From NCBI GenBank assembly GCA_021234155.1, contig JAJEKV010000065.1, forward strand, positions 818,786 through 882,785: a DNA stretch of 64,000 nucleotides, given 5' to 3'. This document shows, piece by piece, positions 55,701-64,000 of the stretch. The translations under genes were made by a program, and so were the position numbers. The notes beneath the pieces were generated by a model. It saw nothing but the letters and a program-made list of their open reading frames with translations. It searched no databases and was not told the DNA's origin. Within the stretch, counting starts at the first letter, position 1. Each line of letters starts with the position of its first letter. This DNA comes from Isoetes taiwanensis. Taxonomy: Eukaryota > Streptophyta > Lycopodiopsida > Isoetales > Isoetaceae.

Positions 55701-57831
55701 TTTTTATTGTGTAAGGACTATTTCTATTTAGAAATTGTATGCTTCATCTGATTGTTTTTATTAGATAGGCTATGGTCTACTTCATAAGTATTGGAAGGGC
55801 ATCGGAAGGTTCTGCTACTAACAGGAATCAGCACAAGGACTTTGTTGTTCTTAGAAACCTAAGTCCTATAATGACTTGATAACTGAATTGATTGGCGGAT
55901 ATAGCTTAGAAAGTTCGGCAATGATGTTCAAAACCCGATCTATTTACAGCACGGTCAATTTCCAAAAGAAATTTATCAGGATATGCATTTGTTAGACTTT
56001 CACTGTCAATATCTGAGCTGCCGAAATTAACCTTTTCTACCTAGTGAGATTAGGCCAAAAAGAATATGCTGAAGAATACCGTTAATAAGAAAAGATTACC
56101 AACATCAATGACATTTATATGCTCTCCGTTTCAATGAGAAGTTTCGCTGGAGCTAATCAGAAACAATAATTCATTCATTGTATTTAAAAAGTCTCAATTC
56201 TATACCTAAAACGTAAAGAGTAAATCTGTGGGGAAGAGAGCTGGCATGAATGCCATGGGTTTTCTTGTCACTGAACATCACCATAACAAGCATGTTCTTT
56301 GGGGTTGGCTTTTGGCCGCTACTGGGGCATTGGTTTGGTATATTTGTCTGATATTTAAGGTTGTATTTTGCAGGTTAAGCGAATGGTTGTGAGCACTTAT
56401 CAGGCAGCAAGTGGCGCTGGTGCTGCTGCCATGGCTGAACTAAGACAACAAACAGAAGAGGTTTTGTCCTGTCTTATAACATATTTTTCCAAGAAACGTC
56501 AACATTGTCGTGTGAATGAATCATTTTTTCTTTGCTAATAAACTGAAATTGGATATCTAGGTCTTGGCGGGGAAGAAACCGACTTGCAACATTTTTAATC
56601 AGCAGGTAATATTACGACATACTTACAATTTGCATTTTTTCTATGCATTGGTATGATATTGCACTTCTTAAACTGCTACTTACAGAGTTAATCATGACAA
56701 ATATTTGTATTGGCAGTATGCTTTCAACCTATTTTCACACAATTCATCAGTAAAAGAAAATGGCTATAATGAAGAGGAGTTGAAGCTCGTGCAAGAAACA
56801 AAGAAAATATGGGTGAGCATGCTACTGTTTTTCTTCTTGTCTGAGTTTTGCAGAGAAACTAGTATATGCTTCCAGAACCTTTATAAAGCCCTAAAACCTT
56901 TCATTTGAAGATTTGGAATCATAACTTACACCCGTTTCATTGTTGAACAGAACTGTGATGATGTGAAGATAACTGCAACCTGTATACGTGTGCCTGTGAT
57001 GCGGGCACATGCTGAAAGCATCAATTTGCAATTTGAGAAGCCCATAGATGAGGTGTTGTTCATAACTAACTTGTATGTTCTCTTTGTTTAATTAAATTTC
57101 AGTCATAGCAGGATCTTAACTTGCTATAGCAGGTGACTGCAAGAGATATTCTAGAAAAAGGCATATGGTGTTTTAGTGATTTAATTAAATTTCAGTCATA
57201 GCAGGATTTTAACTTGCTGATAACAGGTGACCGCAAGAGATATTCTAGAAAAGGCACATGGTGTTATAGTGATTGATGATCGGGCTAAAAACACGTTCCC
57301 AACACCACTGGAGGTAATGTTTTTGCATGCACATGAATGTTTTACCTACAGCATCTACACTTTTACACAACGTTAAATCATCTCTCTGATCTGTGCCTAG
57401 GTGTCAAGCAAGGATGATGTTGCTGTCGGAAGAATAAGGCAAGATATATCTCAGGATGGAAACCATGGGTGAGCAACGCTGGTTTTATATTGCACACCAT
57501 TTTGACGTTATAAAACTCAATATCGGTTAGAATACAACTTCCAATAACAATAAAATTTAAGAGTTCTCTAACATCAAGGACTGTGTTCATACTTCACCAT
57601 CTGTTGAAGCTTAGCCATTAGAACAGTTGACATCAAGTAATAGTTAAGCTGGAACAAACAAAAGGACCCATGGAATGAGTTACAGTAACCATTTTTGTCT
57701 CAGTACTCCTTTTGATTAACACAGTTTCATTGTATGTTTTCTGTAGGTTGGACATCTTTATATGTGGTGATCAAATACGAAAAGGAGCTGCCTTAAATGC
57801 CGTCCAAATTGCCGAACATCTACTGCGATAA
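52775..57831 (+). CDS. ASD: Aspartate-semialdehyde dehydrogenase, eleven exons, probably plastid-targeted
   Basis: Reduces aspartyl-4-phosphate to aspartate-4-semialdehyde with NADPH, the branch point toward lysine, threonine, methionine and isoleucine in plastids. Exons: 52775-53077, 53693-53778, 53888-53987, 55565-55687, 56374-56460, 56561-56605, 56717-56812, 56951-57052, 57227-57313, 57401-57468, 57747-57831. All junctions are GT-AG and in phase; 393 residues. The first about 50 residues are a Ser/Ala/Leu/basic leader suited to plastid import. GITGAVGQ (62-69) is the NADP-binding glycine motif; SAGGSIS follows. The catalytic cysteine is Cys187 in NPNCSTI, the acid/base histidine His300 in PVMRAHAE. 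The end [19 protein letters not shown] is typical. The start is the first ATG of two close ones. Intact, all key residues present. Exon 9 has a nearby partial duplicate. Confidence 0.95.
53210..53371. repeat. Triplicated segment in ASADH intron 1
   Basis: GGAATGATCTGATCTGTTAAATG... starts at 53210, 53273 and 53307; the middle copy is truncated. Outer copies also share TTTACGATCACTGCA. Confidence 0.85.
55243..55474. repeat. Tandem duplication in ASADH intron 3, about 118 bp x 2
   Basis: AGTGTGCCCTTATCAG...AACAGTGTT...ATATTAAGTGG occurs at 55243-55360 and, diverged, at 55361-55474. Confidence 0.75.
57087..57272. repeat. Tandem duplication spanning the ASADH intron 8/exon 9 junction
   Basis: Unit of 93-94 bp: intron end, acceptor and first about 45 bp of exon 9. 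Copy 1 (57087-57179) has acceptor AG at 57131-57132; copy 2 (57180-57272) contains the used acceptor at 57225-57226. Copy 1 has an extra A in its exon part (GAAAAAGG for GAAAAGG), so splicing to it would shift the frame. Confidence 0.85.
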
Positions 57832-57868
57832 GAAGAGACAAAATGAATTTTTGTCCTCAATTTTGATA

Positions 57869-57874
57869 AATAAA
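57869..57874 (+). terminator. Polyadenylation signal of the ASADH gene
   Basis: AATAAA 38 bp after the stop codon. Confidence 0.55.
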
Positions 57875-57879
57875 AAATC

Positions 57880-58600
57880 ATTAAAAGCCACCAATGTGTT
57901 GTGTTCCAAAGTCTAGGCTTTGAGGAAAGCTATTCGATCAATGTCATGCTTTGCATGAATAATTTTCTAGAACAGACCACAAAAGTTAAATTTACAAAAG
58001 ATGGATTGAAGGCACCAGCTAATTGCTCCAATGTCTATCCACGGTAATGTTGAGCATGGGTGGTCATGCCACAACTGAGTCCATTCTTGCTAGGGAATCT
58101 TAAGAGTTTATTGGAACTTGTAGAGATGACTTGGCTTCAAAGCTTGCCCTTTCCATGAAAAGGTGCAAGGATACAATACGATTGAACACAAAGTTTGCCA
58201 ATACTTACAATAATAAACATTTGAATCCTAGAATAGAAAATAACAAGGCATCCTTCAACTATCACATAAGTTTGGGCACTGAAACATGCTCCTTCCAACG
58301 GGTTCGATCTTCAAACAACTGAAAAGAATCTCACTATGAAAAATCAAGGCACATTTGTCGTTCCATTCTCCAATAGCACTATTGCTCTCGGATGCTACTT
58401 ATAAGTAATAATGTTCAATAGCAAAAAATTATGCGAATATTTCATGCAGATTTCTCTAGATTCTCAAAGACTTTGTAAAGATTTTGATACGATTTAGCCT
58501 AAGAACTTTTGTACAAGTTAGCAGTTAAGGCCTTAATAAGGAGCTCTCCATCGATCGAGCCACTAATCTAGCAATATTAGGTTGGAAAACAAGGACAATA
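57880..58600. other. Intergenic between ASADH and the methyltransferase-like gene
   Basis: AT-rich, no gene or known element seen. Possible 3' flank of ASADH. Confidence 0.4.
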
Positions 58601-58620
58601 AGGCACATTGGCTTTAAGGC

Positions 58621-58726
58621 TATTGTAAATGGCACCATCCATCAAACCAACTTGCATCTCTTCTAGCTCTTCTCAACACATGGCAATTGTAGATGGCACC
58701 ATCCACTAAAGCAACTTGCATCTCGT
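58621..58726. repeat. Local duplication, about 40 bp x 2
   Basis: ATTGTA.ATGGCACCATCCA...AACTTGCATCTC at 58623-58660 and again at 58686-58726, 370 bp upstream of the methyltransferase-like gene. Confidence 0.75.
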
Positions 58727-58998
58727 CTCCTCGAGCCAGCACTTCTTAGTAGTACAATGTTTAGTTGTCTGTAATCGATCTGTGTTTTCTTACTTGAGGC
58801 AAAAAATACTATAATATTTAGTATTGTCTTGTGCTAGAATATTTGTTGGAGCATTTCCACCTTCAAAACTTCAAGATGTCTTTAACATCATAGACATAAC
58901 ACAAGAAGTGTTTTCTAAACTTGTGTTCATGGGAATGCAAGAGGACTGAAACAGAGAGGGACGCTGGTGGCGGTTTGAGATCTACTGAGCTTCCTAAG

Positions 58999-61900
58999 AT
59001 GAAGTATCGTAAGGAAAAGACAGCGCTAAAGGAGAATACATTTTTTAAAACTAAACCCAACACGTATTCTTGTAAAGACCAGCAATGGCTTTTAGTGCGA
59101 GGAAGTGATGCTGTAAGCTCCCTCTATGTTTACATATGCTCTATTCCTGGAAAAGAAAAACAATTGCTGAAAGATTTCAAGAGTTGTGGACGTGTTCTTT
59201 CTGTGGAGCTGTTTGGAATGTGCCACATAAAGTGCACTACAATTGCTCATGAAGCAGAGCACATTTTCTGTTGATATTGGATACTTTAAATTGAGTCTGT
59301 CTTCTCCCGAGAACCTCCAGGAGTACATTTCCTATAACATGAAGACCTTGAGAAAAGTGAGTATTTTGCCTTGCCATGACTTCATAGCCTTCATACTTTA
59401 GGAACCAGCAAGACATGTTTTTTATTACTAGCAGGTTCTAATGATAAAATGCTTGGTTTTATAGGATCTATTTTCCATTATCAAGCAAGTTCTGTTTACA
59501 AAATGTTCACCACTTCCTATAGTTGATCCAGAAGATATTGATCCTTCCCCCTCTCCTCCTAGCCCACCATTTGAGCAGTCTAGTCCACAAGAGAGTCCAC
59601 CGCCCACTGAGGAGGATGCTTCTGAGTCTGAAGAACAAGACGTGGTGGTAGTGGAAGCAAAGAAGCCCAAAAGAAAAAGATCACAGAAGGAGACAAAGAA
59701 ACCTGGAAAAAAAGCAAACCAAGGTTTACGTACCAGATGGTCCAGGTACCCAAATTGCTAGTAAAGATAAGGACATGGCTTCTAAAAAGTTGGAAGATAT
59801 TGAAAATAGATGTCGTGTTCCTGGGGTTGTGCATCTTCTAGTGGACTGTGTAAAATTGTGTCCTAAAGATGAAAATGGTGAAAGGCCTCTCCAAGTTAGA
59901 AAAATATATGTTGGTCATCTCATGGGGACCTTGAGAGAGAGGATTAGAATAGACCTAATGCTACCACAGCTCCATATATATGCATTGTAGATCCTAAGCA
60001 GTGCAGTAGCAGTTTGTGAAGGAAGAAGATGAAAGTTACAGGCAGTTTGTCTTGGGTGGTACACACAGTTTTAAAGCTAGAAGGCAGTTGTACAAAGAAA
60101 CAAAAGCCCATGCTTTTTCCCCAATCTTTGCCTTCTTTTATGTTGGTGTCACTGATTCAGAAGCAAAACTTCTTGCCATGAGCCACAATCTGGATAACGA
60201 GCACAGGATGAGCATGAGTTTTACTGATAAGATAAAGTTTATGCACAAAGAGTACGAGCTCTTTCGAGCAGAACATCAGGGCAAAGACATTAAGAATGAC
60301 CAAGACTTATATCTGCAATTGAAAGAACAGTGCGCTATAGAGTATTGCTTGACTCGACTGTAGATGCCAGAACGTCTTTGATCAAGTATGACAATTATTT
60401 CCAGCTTGCCTTTAGACACGGTCGTGTAAGTGTTTCTTTTGTTCTTAGCCATGATTTCATAGGTTTCTCTCAAAAGCTTTACTGTTTTTCTGTTTCCATT
60501 CAGATATGAGATGTGCAAAAAAGAATTTTTGATATTGGAAGGCACCTTGAAGATTAAACGTAAAGGCAAGGAGGTCAAAAGAAAGAAAACTGATCTTACC
60601 AAACAAAAGGACACGGGCATTACCTATTGGAAGGAGATGCAAGGCCTAAGGAATATTGAGAAAATATGTGACATTTTGCAGAAGGTCGTAGCTGGTGAGT
60701 TCAGCTTAGAAGAAATGCAGGGCGAGTTTAAGCAGTAAGTACTTTGTTGTTGTGCTTTTGAAAGTGAATTTGTTATTTGAATTCTAAGCTTTTTGTTGCA
60801 GCCAAAAGGATTGTGCACTCTGCCGACAACATCTTATGTTACGCCTTAATTTTGAAAACTGGGAAAAAGTGAGAGAGTTGTATCCGACATTTTCCTCTGA
60901 CGAAAAAATAAATGAATATGCCTCTAACTTCACCAATTGGGTATGCAGTTTTTTCGTTTTAAGTCATCTACCTAATACTTTTTTGTATGTTCGTTTTCTA
61001 GTTGTGTTGTTACATGCCGTGTTGGATTAATTTTTAAATGCTTTTGTGTTATGCCATCATAGACTCACAAGGTTTGACTCGGTTGTTTATATTATGTTGT
61101 GCTATGCCATCATAGGCTTACAATATTTTTAACTACAGTTGCTTCTCTAGTTATGGGCGCTGCTCCTTTTTTCCTTCCATTTAACATTGTCATTTTGGAT
61201 AATTTATCATTTCATGGGACGTGTTCTTTTGCTTGCAGAAAAAGAAGGATCCTGTGCCACCAGGATTTTTAAATCTTGTAAGGCTATGCAAGATAGAACG
61301 TAGCAAGCTCAAATCAAAACAGGCGGCTGCCCCAAGTATTGTGCCGTCTGAGTTTGAGAGCTTTACTCTCTATGGTCAAAACTATTTATACCAAGTGTTT
61401 CAAGGAAATTGTGTTTACATTGATAGAGCCTTGAATCCTCGAGACTTTACCTTGTGCATTGTTGATATTCCATATGGCTTCAAGTTGCCAGATAGTCGGG
61501 GAGATGAAAGTGCATTTACTTATGCCGAGTTCGATGCTTTTTTGAGTAAGTTTAAGAAACTAAACACTGCTCGATTGTGGAGAATAGTTGTCTTTCATTC
61601 TAGCAATCAGGCGGGTCTAGTCCAGGATGCAATGAAGGAACATTGCAATGCGGGCTATGAGCCAACAATATGGTAAGTCCTTGTCTATAACAACTTGTTT
61701 ATTTTTTGCTATGCCATCATAGCAATGACCATCACCTTAGCCATTACCTTTTACAAAATATTTTACCTATTCTCATGCAATACCTTCACTATGCTGTCAT
61801 AGCAATGATTAAACTTTGTCTCATTTACTCAATATTTTACCTATTCTCATGCAATACCTTCACTATGCTGTCATAGCAATGATTAAACTTTGTCTCATTT

Positions 61901-62305
61901 ACTCGTATGCAGGTTGAAGACAAATGTGAGACATGGTGGGAGATGCTCCACATTGGTTACTATAAATTAGATTAAAAAAGAAGCATTCTCCATTATAATA
62001 CTACTGGAATGGACTTGCGAAATGTTTTTTAGTGTCCAGCTATTTTACAGAAACTTACAGATCCTGTGCATCAAGGAAGAGTTGTCAGTCCATATCAAAA
62101 ACCTCAACGTTTAATCAATACCTTGATCGAAATATTCTCTCAACCAGGAGATTGGATTATTGATGCATTTTCTGGTTCTGGAACTACTACTGCATGTGCC
62201 TTGAGGAAAGGACAAAATTGTATTGCAATTGATATTGACAAGGACTCTGTGGCATTTATTAGGTCGAGAATTAATTCTTTACAAAGTATGCCTGACGAGA
62301 AATAG
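58999..62305 (+). pseudogene. ParB-like plus beta-class DNA N4/N6 amino-methyltransferase gene, frameshifted
   Basis: Such enzymes methylate the exocyclic amine of cytosine or adenine in DNA. Coding blocks on the plus strand: 58999-59362; 59464-60424; 60509-60735; 60802-60940; 61240-61673; 61912-62305, separated by GT-AG introns. Order: unknown N-terminal region; a Pro/Ser/acidic linker (about 59520-59640) and a Lys-rich patch; a ParB/sulfiredoxin-like part with FVLGGTHSFKARRQL (about 60045) and YVGVTDSEAKLLAMSHN; a CALCRQH block; motif IV DIPYG (61464-61478); motif X-like SPYQKPQRL; AdoMet motif I DAFSGSGTT (62162-62188), then CIAIDID. IV before I means the beta class. DIPYG replaces the usual DPPY or SPPY. 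One-base frameshifts near 59270, 59710 (A7 run), 59965, 60013, 60335 and 62035 break it. Eukaryotic introns argue against bacterial contamination. Base specificity not predictable. Confidence 0.75.
61757..61908. repeat. Near-perfect tandem duplication in a methyltransferase intron, about 76 bp x 2
   Basis: AATATTTTACCTATTCTCAT...TTTGTCTCATTTACTC occurs twice in the intron before the last exon, ending just before the acceptor at 61911. Confidence 0.85.
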
Positions 62306-63100
62306 GAACTTGGTGATAAGGATATTGATGGTGGTGCCAAACCAACAAGCTCTGAAGTCCTCTCTAGAAATACTCGTTTTGAATTGCAATCTATTACTTT
62401 CATAAAAAAAATTAAAATCATAACTCCAAAACAAGCTAAAATCTCATTTAAAAAAAAAAAATTGCAATTCCACCACAGGTCATTAGTGCAATTGCTAGGT
62501 CACCTTGTTTATATGTTTTATTTCTGCCAATATCTCGTTCTTTCGAAGACCTGATGAAGGGCTTGTGAACGACACAAATAAAGCTGCATATACAAAGCTG
62601 GTAACTGGCCTCTACTTTCTTGAGCCTTCCTACATCCCCACTGCTTAGCAACGGATTTAATGGCTGCCAAAGCAGCAATGACACTAGACATCCTCCGAAG
62701 ATGACAAAATGTAGAGGACCAAGCATGCCTCCATCCAGCACTAAACTCAGGGTCTGACAGATAGTGAGTGTTAAGTTTGAAATAAGTTCATGCTATTCAT
62801 CTCTGCACTGGCGCTGTATCAGAAATCCACTGTGGATTGTGACCAGATATAGAACTATCAAGCATATTTGTCCTTCGCAAGTTACCCAGCATGCAGCTAT
62901 TACATTATAATAGTTGTGATCCTGCTGAGCATAAGCTTTACATGGTCCAGTCCAGCCATTATACCATGTAAAGGATTGGTCTCCGTCAATCTCCAATCCA
63001 GCACAAACAACCTCCACTGCTCACATTCACATCCCTGAACAACTTGTGTGCCTCTGCCACATCTATCAGCTTCAAGCTCAACCATATTAAAATCACCAAC
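62306..63100. other. 3' flank of the methyltransferase-like gene
   Basis: Starts with an A-rich stretch (A10 near 62451). Minus-strand frames (for example 62741-62448) are hydrophobic but lack any known domain. Nothing called. Confidence 0.35.
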
Positions 63101-63420
63101 AATATGACATGTTTACCCTGTGCATCAAGTTCTTCTTCTCAGAATTGAGATTGACGTCCCCCGACCCCAAGAGAAGTTTGCTAGCTATTTTCTTCAATCT
63201 AGCTGTACTTTGCTCGCATTTGGTCGATTCTTCTGCGATTTCTTCTAACAGGCTGACGGTTCCAAATTGCACCCATGACTGCATTAATTGCGTCGGCGAA
63301 AGCAAGAATCGACATCACTGAAACAATTGCCCAACTTACCCCTGAAGTCGTGGCACAAATTCTATGTTGACATAAAAGCAGACATGGGCAACGTGGCATC
63401 AAAGTCTTTCTTTTCTTCAA
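63093..63420 (-). other. Unidentified coding-like stretch on the minus strand
   Basis: Two overlapping frames, one helical and charged (LLEEIAEESTKCEQSTARLK, 63262-63203), one hydrophobic (AIVSVMSILAFADAINAVMG, about 63330-63275). One could be an exon of a gene reading off the window's left-hand side; no splice model or domain identified. Confidence 0.25.
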
Positions 63421-63755
63421 GAGCTGCAAAAGATCCCACCTCTGGCTACTCACCTCTCCACAGCATGTGTCGCTCATCTGTGTCCTCTGTATTACATTGC
63501 TCAGCAAGAATGTTTGTTAAAGCCAAGCCCTTTATCTTTTACGTCGTTGTCCTAAAGGGAGTGTCAAGCAATATAACAAAAAGATTGCAAGAAAACCCTT
63601 CTGCTATGCTATCAAGAACTGAAGGATGTGCCAAAAGCAAACAGCGTAAAAAGAACTCAGATAGGTCCAGGCCATCGTTGCCGTTCGCGCTCTCTTCCCG
63701 CTCAAAGTTTCAACAGGTAAGAGAGGCAAAAGACGCAGGCGACCAAAATAGTCCT

Positions 63756-63797
63756 GTAGGGGCGAGAGGGAACGCCGTAGGGGCGAGAGGGAACGCC
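63756..63797. repeat. Perfect tandem repeat, 21 bp x 2
   Basis: GTAGGGGCGAGAGGGAACGCC twice in a row. Notably GC-rich compared with its surroundings. Confidence 0.9.
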
Positions 63798-64000
63798 ACA
63801 TGCATCTGCATATGCGGCGTTCTGACACAGAAACCAACACGCTCCCATTTTAATAAAGAAGATAAGACAAGAAATGTTGCATGAAGACATTTGATCCACT
63901 AACATGTGAATTGTCAGTTATTTTCACAGATATAATATAAGTAGTAAGAACTGATTTGGAGAGTGGAGTTGTTATATAGATGTAAATTTACCGCAAGTGG

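Noticed and set aside
57087-57179. Alternative exon 9 of ASADH
   Set aside because: The upstream copy has an extra A that breaks the frame; the copy at 57227-57313 continues the family sequence correctly.

Overview
This window looks like nuclear DNA from a land plant with a large, repeat-rich genome; the exact group (fern, gymnosperm or other) cannot be fixed from sequence alone. It shows short exons with GT-AG introns, plant-type genes (UDP-glycosyltransferase, BTB/POZ protein, D-type cyclin, aspartate-semialdehyde dehydrogenase), and dense copia, gypsy, LINE and DNA-transposon debris. No bacterial operons, rRNA, tRNA or CRISPR were seen.

Layout. 1-850: truncated minus-strand UDP-glycosyltransferase. 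1350-2560: broken PIF/Harbinger transposase, then small palindromic repeats and a 160-bp duplication. 4200-4860: exons of an unidentified minus-strand gene with an internal stop. 5046-10492: a copia retrotransposon with both LTRs, PBS, PPT and a 5-bp target duplication, but a decayed ORF. 10840-11911: frameshifted Myb/SANT-like ORF on the minus strand. 13850-14742: nested inverted repeats just upstream of an intact single-exon BTB/POZ gene (14915-16477) with an internal duplication. 16.5-23 kb: mostly unassigned sequence with short tandem duplications, and an LRR fragment. 23.5-34.4 kb: a minus-strand copia element split by about 7 kb holding LINE fragments, a gypsy element (26388-30534) and other repeats; its integrase is split again by a 600-bp inverted-repeat insert. 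The gypsy element holds an antisense gene fragment that has kept introns.

35128-36927: an intact six-exon D-type cyclin. 38-39.3 kb: a LINE fragment. 39612-50496: an L1-like LINE with poly(A) and a 16-bp target duplication, split by a 7.7-kb TIR transposon (40004-47733; 4-bp target duplication AAAT) carrying a degraded transposase on one strand and an FCP1/HAD-like ORF on the other. 51.3-52.5 kb: another LINE fragment.

52775-57831: an intact eleven-exon aspartate-semialdehyde dehydrogenase gene (lysine/threonine/methionine pathway). 58999-62305: an intron-containing gene with a ParB-like region followed by a beta-class DNA amino-methyltransferase domain, broken by several one-base frameshifts. 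It is the most unusual item here. The last 1.7 kb has no gene I can name.

The three best genes (BTB, cyclin, ASADH) keep perfect frames, so frameshifts elsewhere more likely reflect decay than poor sequence. All exon models are read by eye from splice signals and frame continuity.
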